DNA of 64,000 nucleotides from Ancylostoma caninum (Eukaryota > Nematoda > Chromadorea > Rhabditida > Ancylostomatidae). Where the stretch lies: contig JBAJFG010000269.1 of NCBI GenBank assembly GCA_037903475.1, positions 487,456 through 551,455 on the forward strand. The letters are read 5' to 3'. Under the pieces are notes generated by a model. It made no database searches. It worked only from the letters and a program-made list of their open reading frames with translations, and had not been told where the DNA came from. This document shows, piece after piece, positions 24,801 through 36,663 of the stretch (positions within the stretch are counted from its first letter, which is position 1; every line of letters starts with the position of its first letter). The position numbers and the translations under genes were made by a program.

Positions 24801-27629
24801 ATATTTCCAGGGTGCTTCTCTAGGATGTTTTTAGAATGGGTTGTACTTCACGTATTCTTTTGGTGTTTTCTTTTTCTCTCAAGGAAAATCTAGGATCCAT
24901 GGTCAATCGGCTCGAGCCGTCCACCAATGTTCTCCCAGTCTCTCACCGGTGGCAGCTTGAAACCACTTCGACCGTGCCATACTGCCGATGGCCGATTTAG
25001 GACCAATTTCAGTGGTACGTTCGTTGGGCGGTGATTTTTGGAGAGTTTCTCTCTTTGATGTAGGGAATTTTTTTTATTTCCTTCTCAGAATCGGAATTTG
25101 GTAAAAGCAATGTGCCGTTGAACTTCTCGGCCTCCATGGGTCCGGTGGCTGGAATGGCTCGGGCGCGGCCAAGAAGCAACACGCCAACATATAACTCTGC
25201 ATTTGGTGTTGGAGCGACACTTAGGAAGGTAGACATCTGTTCGAATGTTCTAACATCTTTGGTTTTACGATTACAGAGGCTAAAATATCTCGATTCTTAG
25301 CGCATTCGTTTTTTTTTCAAGTTGTCACTTCTATTTGTAGGATTCTGTTGGCTCATCTGAATGGGGATCATCGTTTGCGATCAACAGCGGCGATGGAAAT
25401 CACTCGTTTGGGGAGTCATCGTTTAACTTGTCGCAATCAACGGCGAATCTTATGCAGGTTCTTTGTTATTACTTCAAAGTTATACCCAGTTTCGCACTTT
25501 TGCTTGAAATATCGGTTTTTAAGGTGTTACTAGTGCTTTTTTGTTTGGAAAGTGCTTTCCACTGTTTGCAGCGAGTTGTATTTCCAGGCCACCATCAGCG
25601 AACATCGTGTCCCAGTTGCAATGGCTATAAACGAGTATTCTCATGTGTGGTTCAAAGCGGGTAATGTGGAAGAGTCAGTTCATCATTCTCTTGTTTCTGT
25701 TTTTTTATTCATCCCTTATTTTTCCCATTTCATCCTCTGTCTGTCTTTTTTTATATGAAACATCTGCTCATGTTGAAATCTGCAGCTCTTTTTTATTTCC
25801 TCTCCATTTTTGTTGGCTTTCTGCGGCTCTGCTTCTAATTTTCTATTTCCTACTCAAGGAAAATGAGGTTTTCTCAAATGTCCTCTTTTCTCCATTGCAC
25901 TTTTCAGCCGCGTGACAAGAACGTTTGGAACCGTGTTGATATCATTCGCCGCCTCTTCACTACCCCTTTTGACTGATGTCCACTCAGACATTGAACTACT
26001 GCAATTTAATCTCACGGATGCCGATATGATTAAATCAGTTGTACCCAATAAACAGGTTGGCTTCGAAGTAATATTTGGCTTATTTAAGGAATACGGGGGA
26101 GAATTGAGGTTTTCAGCTCCTTTTACCGGATTCTGTTGCTTCTCAACATGGCCCCTCCTACCACTATCAGTTTGATCGTCTTGGACTTGCAAATTGGTTG
26201 CTTGGGCAGAAGAAAGACAAACCGAACGCAGCTTTTTTCAATGCAGAGGTAAGTTTGTATATTTTTTATTCAGCTTTTTTGACTGTTTTTCTGGTTGGCT
26301 TGAGGTGATTCTTAACGACTTCCTTTTGTTGTTGTAGCTCCTTGATGCTGTGTTTTCACAGATCGTTCGGGTGAAATCCCCAATACTTGTTGTTTAGGTG
26401 ATTCGCTACGAGCTATGCGATGATGCGCGTGTTACTCAACCACCTCTATTGATTACGAGTTACTGGAAGTGTGAAGACGACCACACAGGTGAATTTTACT
26501 TCGTCTTACCTTTGGTGTTTAGTTGTGAGCTTGACGCGTTTTCTTACAATTTATTCTGATCAAGTTGTGTCATTTCTCGTTACTAACTCCTGGTGAATGT
26601 AGGAATGGCCCCCATTTCTCAGTATACCTAGAAAACTTACCACCAGTACGAGTTATGCTTATAAGTGGGACTTCACATTGACCGTGGAGTTCCGGAAAGG
26701 CAAAAAAAAAGATCGTACTCCCTATCCTCGAATCTGTGCTGTTTCACATGCATTTTATTAACTACAAATTCTGCAGATGTGCGGATAGACTACCAGCTCA
26801 ACAGCGACTGCTCCATAACGACGCCTTTACTAAACTTGGTTTTCACAACGAAGGTTTCTGGAAGCGTCAGTAACGTTACTTCTGAGCCGTCGGCAACGTG
26901 GTGAGCTGGATTTCTTTTTGCAGCTTTTTACCCTATAATATTAGATGTTTTTCCACGAGAATTTTCGTTTTGTCTCATGTTTTGATTGTGCAGGTCTGCT
27001 GACACTAGTACACTATCGTGGAGTGTCACCGAGCTGTCCAGACATGGTGATTGTGCAGGTTCACTCAAAGCACGGGTTCACCTATCCGGTGACGGGCCGT
27101 CTCAGCCGGCTCATGCTCATGTTCAGTTCCAGGTGAGGATATTGTTCTCTATTATTATTTTTTTTTCTTTCTGTTTCTTCATTCCTGCATAAGCGACTGA
27201 ATTAGACCTACGATCATGATTTCTTACTGTTTTCTAGTCTTCCTGTTCAATCTGAGTTAGTTGACGTATCTTCCTTCGGATGATGATATGTAGCAACTTG
27301 TTCTGAGTTTTTTTTAAAACGAAATTTCGTGTTTTTTTACACAATGGTTATTTGTACGTTGAAAAGATCAAGAGCCAATACATGTGCGAGGTCTTCCGGT
27401 AAATATTCATAAACTCAAAGTGGTGAAATGAAACTTTGCTGTCCTCCTCCAGAGGAAATAGGTATTTCATCATTATTTCTTGTGACTTGGCTTTTTATTG
27501 CAGTGCTCGGACACCACAATTTCTGGAGCAAACGTCGCACTTGTTTCGTCGGACACTTATCACATGTCCATGGTCCGACGGAAAGTGCTAGCAGGAAAGT
27601 ACTTTTGCGAGCCGGAAGTTCGGAAATGA
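21831..27629 (+). CDS. fcho-1: FCHO linker and mu-homology (cargo-binding) half
   Basis: Exons: 21831-22110, 22728-22812, 24178-24226, 24282-24428, 24496-24639, 24894-25014, 25089-25228, 25341-25457, 25588-25673, 25908-26055, 26117-26248, 26398-26488, 26777-26900, 26994-27132 and 27504-27629 (TGA). All phases join, giving about 606 codons. The first exons are basic and Ser-rich. A PPPPPPVDDEGYTIR motif (24282 exon) and SKIRSLTIRPADS...SVDELRDAIG (24496 exon) match the conserved FCHO linker that binds and activates AP2. From 25588 on, VPVAMAINEYSHVWFKAG through the YWKCEDD and WSVTEL segments to VRRKVLAGKYF is a complete mu-homology domain, the part that binds cargo and Eps15/intersectin-type partners. 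The frame demands phase-0 entry at 21831, where CTGTAG abuts ATGTTG, so this may also be a separate transcript start. Confidence 0.88.
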
Positions 27630-29140
27630 GCCATTTTCTGAATAGTTGTAATTTTGTACAAATCCTTTGTATGTCTAGGTCGACAAGATAATCTTTCATT
27701 TACCCGTAGTTTCTATATTTCACTTTGTAAAATGAGCTCATACCTCGATTATTGCAATGTTAATCCACCGTTACTAATTTGAAGCAAGTGTGGTTTTCTT
27801 CTCAGTTTTCTTGGTACATTAGTAGTCTACGCAAACGGTTAGCTCACTAGCATATTACGCTCAAATCCCGGCTATGGTGCTCCTTTAGTTTTTGAGGAAG
27901 GGAGGTTTCTAAGTTTTTGCAAAGTTCTAAGTTTTTGTAAAGTAACTGTTTTGCTTCTGTGTAAACTCAGGAAAGTGGTGGAGTAGTGAAGCGGCAACTT
28001 GCATATGACACGTTTTTTTTCCTTTTGTCACACAAATCTGGGCATCTCTAAATGAACTCTGACTTTTTTATTTACAGTAAGGTTTACTTAGTTTGGACTT
28101 TTTTTTTCAATATCTATGTGAGGATTTTCACTTATGTGAGGAAGTTGGCGTTTTTGAGTATTCAAAATTCACAACATTACTAGTTTCTGGAATGTTCGAA
28201 GGGCAAAAAGGGATTTCTACATAAACCTCCGTTACTGTTATGTAACAATACTATGACTTAGCAAAGCGTTAATTAACGTCTAGCATGTGAATTGGATGGT
28301 AATATCTAATCACAGTACTTATCTTGCCAATTGATCGGAAACTATTTGGAATTTCGGCTTTTGGAACAGATTTTCTGAACATTTCCCTTCCTTGCCTATA
28401 ATACTTCAAAAATCGTACATTTCCCTCTATGCTGTCTTTTTTGTTGTCATAACTTCGACCATGTTTCTTCAAAACAAAATTTGCATCTGTTAGTTGAACG
28501 TTACGTCCTTCCTGAAAGTATTTTTGATTTTGAAATCCTAGAAGCAGTTGAAAGAGATGGATGGAATGTCGTTCGCTGCTAGTTGAGCGATGACTTTTTC
28601 CCTTGCTATGTCAAGTCCATGGTCTTTTTTTTGGTGCTACAGGAAACGTACAAGAGTTCCGGTAGTATTCTCGAACTATTTTCGTGTATTCCATTTCCAT
28701 GTGTTTTCATTTTTGGCACATTTTACCCAAGTTCCATTACATCGCAGTATCAGGAAGAATCGTTAGATCTTGTTCTACTGATCTTCGGAAGAGCTTTCTT
28801 CTTTTCTGCTGATACTGAACGTATCTTCTGTTGATCCAGAAACCTCCCTTTCAGCCATTATAGAGGCAAATTCTGCAAATCATAGTTCCAAGCCTTGTGT
28901 TCCCACATCGATATGGCCATGTTACCGAACGATGAACGATCATATTTTCTCTTTTTATTGTTTACTTTTGTTTTTCTGTCGCACAGTTGATGTTTTTTCC
29001 TCGATTTTCTACCCTAGTTGTACACATTTACGAGTACTTTTTTTTTCATTTTTTATTTTGATTGTTTTCATTTTGGTCAGATTGTGATATGGAGCGGTTT
29101 CATAATAATGTATGTAGGAATTTTCGAGAAATAAAGCTAC
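27630..29140 (+). other. fcho-1 3' flank
   Basis: No clear poly(A) signal lies within 500 bp of the stop codon. The first good AATAAA is at 29130-29135, about 1.5 kb downstream. The stretch is AT-rich with T runs and a short tandem (TCTAAGTTTTTGCAAAGT, twice, near 27908). A long 3' UTR is possible but unproven. Confidence 0.35.
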
Positions 29141-31250
29141 GAGTACTGAAGTTTTTTATGTGCATAAGGTATATATGATACTGGATTAGACGGTGATGCA
29201 AAGGCTGACGCTAAATTGGAAGGAGCGGAATCAGAAGTGTGGAGACATGAAAGTAGGATCCGTTAGTGAAGAGGAAAAATGAAAAGTGAACAGAATGAAG
29301 TACACATGACATGGTTACGCTGAGACCACAGCTTATGTAGAGTACATGCTTCTTTTATAATTTCGGGCTTTGAACCCAAATAAAAAACGAAAATAAAGAT
29401 GGAGTAGAGCCGATTTGAGGAGGACTGCTGTAGGTGAGTTGCCAGTTCATGATTGAACTGTGTTCGAACGAATATTCGAATAATTTGAGAACCAAGACTG
29501 ATAGAGTATTGTTATACTTGAGCAGCAGAAGCCTTAGCTTTGTGTGGGAGTAGATAATAGTGTCAATACTGATTAATTATTATCGATAAGATGCGTAAAC
29601 TTCGTTCTGCTTCTTTTTCTCTATAGGTTTCATCTCTGTACACACCCTTTTCTGCTTTTTTTTTCGAAAATTTACTTAATAGAGGGGTTAAGGAGTTCTT
29701 CTCCTTCACATATATAAGTAGAACCACCTAAAATCTAAATATCAACGTTTATTTTATCCTTTTAAATTTATTTACGTCTAATTCATGCGGAAAACAGTGA
29801 ACGTATCACTACAAACATTATGATTGAAAACGGCTATGCATCGAAATAAAAATCAAGTAAAAATCGAATTATTTAAACTAATAAATAATTTAGACACCCA
29901 TCAGAGGAAGCGAATGTTCTTAGAAATAATACTACTGTATCATCTCCCCCTTCCTTTCTCTTCCCCGGGGTTCTGAGCTCTCTTCTCCGAATGTTCAGAA
30001 TTTCGATTCATTTGACATCGAATATTCGAATATCGACACACCAGATCGCATCCCGCTCTTTCGAGGGGATTCCAAAAATTCTGAAATACTCATAAAATGC
30101 TCCTTTGCACGGAAATCTTTAGTAAAAGGCGAAAGATTTTCTCGGTTAAATGCAAAGGAGCCAGAGATGCCCGGACCACCTCTGCTCGCTGGCCTCCCAC
30201 GGCGACTGACGTACATTTTGCCGGCTGGAGTGCAGAGTTTCCCTGGGAGCGGAGAGCGCAGGCGAGCAGAGTAGGCGGCAGGTGAGGGAGGTGACACGAG
30301 ATTCTAAAGTGCATTCTAGTAGAAGGCGAGAGACTCCTCGTGGGAGTCCCATGAGCTCCCAAGGCCTTAGTAGGGCGTAGATCAAAGATTAAAATCAATT
30401 TTTGGATCAATAACAATTTTTTCAATTTTTTGGGTAGAATCACGACAGAAATCTGTATGAAGACAGAGTCACTGGTGATGTAGTAGTTTTCCTTCTAATA
30501 TATGTAGGTATGCATAAGTGGGGGTAGCCCATCATCCCCCCCCCCCCACCATCCCCTCTCACTGGGACGAGTTGGCAAATTTCTCAAGGTGAATTTTATT
30601 TCATCTTAACTTGCTCGCAATTTCTATTTTCATGGGTGCTTCCTTTAAGTAACCAATGTAAATCAATTACATTTGGAACCAATTCTTCCAAAAGCTCTGT
30701 TTTTGAAATTCGGAAAAGGGTCCAGTGCCTGAGACACCAGTTTTTCTCACCAGGCCGCTCCCCCCCCCCTCCTCAGGACTGGTCGGCAAATTTCCCAAAT
30801 TCCTTCTTGAAATGGATAGAAATTTTGTGTTGGCTTACTTTGAATTCCTTTGGGATTTCGATCTTCTAGGGATTCAGTTTTAGTTCTTCAAAGTGAAAGT
30901 TAATCTTTAGCAATAATTAGTACTATGTCTGAAATCAAGTTTTCAAATTCTATTTTCAAAAAAAAACCAGACCTTTTATCAATCTGTCATATTTTCCTTT
31001 TCTTTTTTTCTTTTTTTTTTGGAGGGATGGGGATAGTTCGCGGAGATACTTGATGTATGTAGTACATTTGAACTGTACACTCTCACTCCTTCCTATTGCC
31101 CTCCGACCCGTCCCTTCCCAAAGGTTTGTGGATGCGGCATTGGCTTAGTAAACAACTAATGTGACGAATCCAGGGTAGCAGATCAACTTTAACGTCTTGC
31201 ACATCTTAAAATTGCTTCCCTTTTGGATAGTCACTCATGATAACCACTGC
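29141..31250. other. Intergenic with GC-rich block, no gene supported
   Basis: Between about 30090 and 30350 lies a GC-rich block with overlapping frames on both strands. It has no family motif and looks repeat-derived. Two diverged segments sharing GGAC.GGT.GGCAAATTTC.CAA (near 30570 and 30777), each next to a C run, suggest another old repeat. Nothing else is supportable. Confidence 0.4.
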
Positions 31251-31253
31251 TAC

Positions 31254-31445
31254 CTTGCCGTGGCGGACGCAGAAAGTGGGCGGGAGGGGGGATGGGGAGG
31301 CGTGGGAAAAAAAGTGGGGTCTCCGTCGATTTGGGGACCCAGATGGGAAATAAATTTAATGAAAATATTAATTATAATGATAAATAATAAATTAAAATAA
31401 TAATAAAAATGAACACTTAAAAATAAACTAATACAAGATTTTTAT
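31254..31445 (+). repeat. Dispersed repeat family B, copy 2
   Basis: This is the clearest copy. The head is GTGGCGGACGCAGAAAGTGG, then a G-rich run, GTGGGAAAAAAAGTGGGGTC, TCCG, GATTTGGGGACCCAGATGGG, and an AT-rich tail through TAATAATAAAAATGAACACT to AATACAAG. The minus-strand copy at 40240-40450 aligns over the whole length. Confidence 0.7.
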
Positions 31446-31664
31446 TTGTATTGTAAAGTAATTTCGGAAGTCTGGCGACCCATTCTCGGGGGGGTGGGGG
31501 CTTGCTATTCTAAAGAATTATAAATCCCAGCTCTCGTTACGGGCGCATCAATAAGATTAAACTAGCCAAACGTGTTGACTTCAAAGTTCACAGATTCATT
31601 GACATTAACCATGGTAAACGAATTGCCGAAAGGTAAACTTTTCGGGGCCGGGTGTCAACACGGT

Positions 31665-31690
31665 TACCCTGGGTAACCTCACTGATGAAT
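31665..31690 (+). repeat. Family C arm fragment (TACCCTGGGTAA)
   Basis: TACCCTGGGTAACCTCACTG, and flanking bases on both sides, match the right arm of the hairpin at 50709-50801. A second diverged arm-like stretch lies near 31884-31925 (ACCAGGAGTTTAAATCTCAA, then TGATGCAT), so a degraded element may span 31640-31930. Confidence 0.45.
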
Positions 31691-31929
31691 GCAACCCCTG
31701 ATGGGCGTTTTATCCTAGTAATCTTAGTAATCCTCTTTGTTCGTGAACTATGGGGCAGTGACGCATCATTGGAAAAGTGTGTACTCTCATATCCATGGGT
31801 AGCTACTGAGTATAGACGTCACATACGGTAAATTTGTTGTTGAGTACTAGCTAGTTGGTAAAATTAGATGCGCTAACATTTTTACCAGGAGTTTAAATCT
31901 CAATGATGCATCCGCGGCCTGGTATCGTT

Positions 31930-33400
31930 TTTTTTTGCTTCGATGCTTCTGAAGGCCTATCTGAACAATGATGCGACTCAATGTGGTGTAATCCAAGGTT
32001 TGCTAGCTCTGCAAGCCTTTAGCTTATAGTGCATACATCCAGAGGCAAAGTCGGTGCGGTCTTTTCTTTGGCCGCTATGGAAAACTGTTTCACGTGGGCG
32101 AAAGTGGAAGAATTGCACTTCAGTGTTTGGGCTATTTTCTGGAGCAGAGAATATTTATAGCGATCTATAGCAAATAGGGCCACGTGAAAATTTCAATTAG
32201 AGAGGCCTCAACGGCTCCATACAGATCTCCCTCCTCGACAGTCTGCTCTATCCTACTTGTTTTGCAGCATGAAAGGACGGATGCACTATGATGAAAGGGC
32301 AGATTTCTCAAACACTGGATAAAAATAATGTACGGCCTATTACGGTGTTTATCGGAATGTGTGATTGGTGACGCATTCCCGCTCATTCAAGTGCATAATG
32401 AAAATCTCCTTTTAAAGGGGAGACCTCATGAAATATCACAGCTGATACTCAGAGGGCGAAATTTGTCGGTGAGTCCTTTGCAAACTGAATTTTCGCTATT
32501 TTTACAGCTATGTAGCATACAACATTAGGGTTCAGTAGTTAAAAAAAATAGATCGTCAGGAGCCCGTCCAGAAATGATATGAAATTCTTGCTAGAGTACT
32601 ATTACGTATTTACGTACTATTAGAATTATTGCATAGAGCAAAACAGCAAAAAAATTGAAACAAATTTGCAACAAGATATGGAATTTTGAAATAAATTGAA
32701 GGAAACTGACGTCCATCCAGACTTCAGTGCAATTTAGCAGAGTTCTAAGGAATTTTGAGGTCGTTAGACAGCCTACTGTGACTATAACCTGCAGTTTTGA
32801 ATGTCAGGATACACAGCTCCGATGACGTCATAGAAAATAGAAGAGTTCCTGAGGATGTCACTTTGCAGTGTTTTTTTTTTTCGATGTTTACATTCATCAT
32901 CGGAATGGTTTGAGCCACTCAACATTAGTGGGCAAACTCACGAACTCACACTGTGAGGTAAGCTTTAAAAACATGAGGATGTTGGGCATAGCTCGTAGTT
33001 TCTGCAGTTCTCACCAGAAATACAATACTTTCACCAGTAGCGGTCCATGTACAAGTTAGAAGTTGCAATCGTTTGTACTGAGAAAAGATTTCAAAAGATG
33101 GAAGAACAGCTAGTAGAGAAATGCCAGCTAGCCTTTGCCCGTGGGCTCGCTGGTTTTTTTTCTTCTTTGAAACAAAGGGGATAATGCGACGGGTTTTCCG
33201 GCCAAACAACAGCTGTACTAATGGTCGATCATTTTATGTTGTATCTGCTACCGTTCCATCACACAGTAATCGACTGGAAATAAACTATTAAACTAAAAAA
33301 AATGTAAGAAGATGCAGAGATTACGATGCTGGAGAAATTCTGTTTCTACTCCTTCTTTCAGCAGTACAAGCCAGTGCCTCTCCGGTCCCTGTTTGAATTG
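31930..33400. other. Intergenic, nothing recognised
   Basis: Only short open frames without motifs occur. This is AT-rich spacer ahead of the secreted-peptide gene. Confidence 0.4.
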
Positions 33401-33408
33401 ATTTTCAG

Positions 33409-34342
33409 ATGGAAACCTCCTCCACCCTAGCCGCTCTTCTGTTCATTTTATCAATCCATGCTGGAAATTCACAGAGGTTTTTACATATGTTCTTTTTTTT
33501 ACAAAAGTATAACACATAGTTTGGCTGGTTTTCGGCTAAAGCTTCCAATAAATAAATAGATGGCTTCAGCATCAACTATATTTAGAAACGGCTTCTTTTA
33601 CGGCTCACGTTGGGGTGACTGGAGTGGCTACCCTCAAACGTTTTATGTGAGCTCGAGGTAAGAATTTAACCAAAAAAATTGTATAAGAAAACATTAAGGA
33701 ATAAGTAGTGATAAGAGATATGTTTACGTCATGTGGTAATTCAAGCTAAACTAGCCTGAAGCAGAAGCTTGTCGAGAATAACGCAACAAGCACGGAAATA
33801 AGAAGGAAAAAAGCGGGGGTAGATAGTATAAGATATGGATTCGGAATGATGCGAGTAACTCATCCACTTCAGCGAAGCCCTTTCCACCCTTCTTCGGCCG
33901 CTCTATGGTTACCCATACCACTCTCGAGCAGTATTTTCAGCTATGAAGTGTTTTTCGCATAACGCTGGAACATCTCCAGCCTATGTAGTTACTTTTCGTT
34001 CATAGTGGAAAGCGAAGTGGAGCAGATGTCGAAAATGGGTATCGAAAAAAATTTTGCGCGTTGAAATTCCCACTTTCAATGCTGAAAATTTGAGCACTAT
34101 TTGTTTATCCAAAATAGAGATAGGAATCTCTTGAAACCAAAAAAAAAACGTTTTCAAATTATTACGTGAGTAAACGTATGGAAACGGCTCGATTTAATTC
34201 GACACCTCAGTAGTTACCACCGCGGTTATAAACAAGATATGCAATAATTCTCACAGTTTTCTGATCTTTCAGAGATCGCTTCTATTGCTGGCTCAAGGAT
34301 CTGCTGGAGAGAGCAGTTAAGCAGATCCAGGTTAGTTCATAG
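33409..34342 (+). CDS. Small secreted peptide, 69 residues
   Basis: Exons are 33409-33476, 33586-33657 and 34273-34342 (TAG); phases join exactly (2, 2). The ATG directly follows GATTTTCAG, as at many nematode SL trans-spliced starts. Residues 1-20 (METSSTLAALLFILSIHAGN) are a typical signal peptide with probable cleavage near SIHAG or GNS. The mature part is short and aromatic: RNGFFYGSRWGDWSGYPQTF, then a helix-like WLKDLLERAVKQIQ with one Cys. I do not recognise the family. The last exon also has a usable donor (ATCCAG|GTTAGT at 34331) in phase 0. Its product could therefore instead be spliced to the SOD exon downstream (acceptor GAGCAG before 34588), giving a secreted SOD. The separate-gene reading is simpler. 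Function unknown. Confidence 0.55.
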
Positions 34343-34542
34343 GATTTTTCTAACATGGAACTGCCATAAATATTCTTCCTGTCGCGAAAATTTTGTGAGA
34401 AAACAGGTCCAGGAGTCGCCTACTGAGAGGCGCTACTGATTCCTTGTAATTCTGGTGGTAATCTCTAAACTCTTAGCTCAAACTCATGACAAATGACTCT
34501 GGAAATTTTCTCATACAGCGATTTCGTCCATTTTAAGCAATC

Positions 34543-35428
34543 ATGGCGGTACGACTCAGTATCGATGCCTCTCTAGCACATGAGCAGTCCCCTTTAGATT
34601 TTTTGACTACTCTCTTACCTACTTATTTTGAGACTGAGGCCAATCAAGGTGGAAGCAATCGAGCGGTAGCAGTCATACGAGGAGAAAATGTGAGCGGAAC
34701 AGTCTGGTTTACCCAGGTAGGCATGTTTTTGCGGCGAAAGGGGGTTGGGAATGGGTACACACCCCCAACTCCCCCTTTGCTTGTTTTTCTGACGAATTCG
34801 ATACGAACACAAAAAGTCCAAACAATTCTATTCATTTCCTCTATCGAACGGGATTCATTCCTCATTAATATACTTTAGATACTCATTATACTACCTAATT
34901 CAGGGCAAGGAATCCGATCCATGCCTAATCCAAGGTGAAATCAAAGGTCTTACACCCGGGTTACATGGATTTCATGTCCATCAATATGGAAATTTATCCG
35001 GGGGCTGCATCTCTGCAGGACCGCACTTTAACCCATTCAACAAGACTCACGGAGGACCAATGGTGAGTTTTCGAATTTCCCTCTAAGACTTCAACTCAAA
35101 TTGTCTGCTTCAAGGACGAACATCGCCATGTTGGTGATCTTGGAAGCATTGAAGCTGGTGCGGACGGTGTTGCCCGTTTTGAGATCAAGGATCATATGGT
35201 GAAGCTTCACGGCAAGGACTCTGTGATAGGCCGTGCTGTAGTGGTTCACGCTGGCACTGATGACCTCGGTGAGGTTGCAAATCCTCACAGTCAGACGGTA
35301 AAATTCAACTCATGAAATATTTTCTATTTCTAGGAAAAGGGACTGCAGACAGGAGGACAGAATCACTGAAGACGGGAAACGCTGGTGCTCGTCTTGCCTG
35401 TGGGGTTATTGGGATTGCCGCTCCATAG
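34543..35428 (+). CDS. Cu/Zn superoxide dismutase, upstream copy
   Basis: It dismutates superoxide to oxygen and peroxide. Exons are 34543-34716, 34904-35062, 35115-35268 and 35334-35428 (TAG), giving 193 residues. Copper ligands are H82, H84, H99 and H156; zinc ligands are H99, H107, H116 and D119. C93 and C185 form the usual disulphide, and R182 is the active-site arginine. Compared with the copy at 41687, introns are at the same places, but this copy has a 35-residue extra N-terminus ([16 protein letters not shown] and on) ahead of [10 protein letters not shown]. That extension is neither a clear signal peptide nor a strong targeting sequence. The ATG at 34543 is the first in frame and lies 24 nt after a CATACAG acceptor. 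A start or splice junction closer to the SOD core, including entry from the upstream secreted-peptide exons, cannot be excluded. AATAAA is at 35527. Confidence 0.85.
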
Positions 35429-35526
35429 TAAATTCGTCCAATGAGAATTCCAGAACTGTGATTTTTCCAGCTAGCAGCCGTTTTTATGGTGTGTTGCTCC
35501 CATCAGCAAGTGAATAGTAGATGAAC

Positions 35527-35532
35527 AATAAA
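35527..35532 (+). terminator. Poly(A) signal of upstream SOD
   Basis: AATAAA lies about 100 bp after the stop codon at 35426-35428, the usual place for a nematode cleavage signal. Confidence 0.7.
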
Positions 35533-36391
35533 TGCATCTACGCATACATGGTGGCCTTCTGCCTGATTTTTTCCCAGAATCTGAGAAAAAATAGAAACAG
35601 GGAACCAGTCAGTGATTGCAATTCGATAGGAGATGGAGCATATTCGAGGAAAAAGATGGAAGGACGAGAACAGCAAAGGTGAACGAATGCTAAGTGAGTG
35701 GAGCTTTTAGAGGGAGGAACACAAGAATGACTGCTCACAATCAACTTACCGCTCACAGATCAAAATGGTGTTAAAAATATGATAAAAAGAGAGTCATTGC
35801 TTAGAAAAAGAGTCTGGAAATAGTCCTGAGACACAGACATACGTAGTCAAAGACACAGTTTTGTACCTTAACTTGTATGTTGAAAATAACCCCATCGACA
35901 GGAGTAGTGGAGAATAGCAAGTAACTTTGATATGTAGTAAAAACAGTGCCATTTGGAATTAAGCTTTTTCACCTGATCATCGGTTATGTATAGGACCATT
36001 CAAAATGTTACCTCGGTTCTTCAAGTAACCATTGATCCAAGGTTTGCGAATTATCCAAATATTCACCGGAGTAGAACCACTCAAAAAAATCTAGGAATCA
36101 TTTTTTTTGCATGGGATTGTAGGTGCAAATCCCACAACTATGGGCAAAGTGTTTCTGCATAGCACGATTTTTTTCCCAAACCATTAATTCCATATTAGCG
36201 ATATTTAAATCCAAGCAAATCTACGCTCACCAATGCAGATCTCATGCTTTGCTTTATCTGTTGCAATTCCCGTGCAAACACACAGAAAACCTACAACTTC
36301 TCCATTCTCATGCAACGTTCATGCAAAGCAGGTTTTTGGGCTTCCTATGTATATTCCCTGTTGGTTTTAAAGGTAGCAGTCATTCCACATA
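35533..36391. other. Intergenic, nothing recognised
   Basis: AT-rich spacer with no motif-bearing frame. Confidence 0.4.
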
Positions 36392-36663
36392 CAGTGGACG
36401 TCAGTGGCGGTGGCCCATCCGCGGCCCCGAGAAGGACGCAGCGCGACCGCGCCGCGCGCCGGGATCGGTGTCATCTGTCAGCTGCCGGAATGCTATTTGT
36501 AGTCATTTTCTTCCCGATTTCGTCAAATATCCTTAAAATCGAGTAGAAAAGCTGCTAGACATAACATAATAGCAGCAGAAATCATCGTTGGAGACGCATG
36601 CGGCGCGGTTGCGCGGCGAACTTCTCGAGGCCGCGGATGAGCCACCGCCGTTGACGTCCGCTG
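36392..36663. mobile_element. MITE family A, copy 2 (272 bp)
   Basis: This copy has perfect-looking ends. TA at 36390-36391 and 36664-36665 flank CAGTGGACGTCAGTGGCGGT at the left and its complement (ending GACGTCCGCTG) at the right. The inverted repeats run at least 43 bp to CCGAGAAG / CTTCTCGAGG and continue as a CGCGACCGCGCCGCGCG / GCGGCGCGGTTGCGCGG inner pair. No transposase is encoded. Confidence 0.9.

Noticed and set aside
30090..30443. GC-rich minus-strand frames of 79-117 codons
   Set aside because: Several overlapping registers are open at once with no motif; probably repeat-derived.
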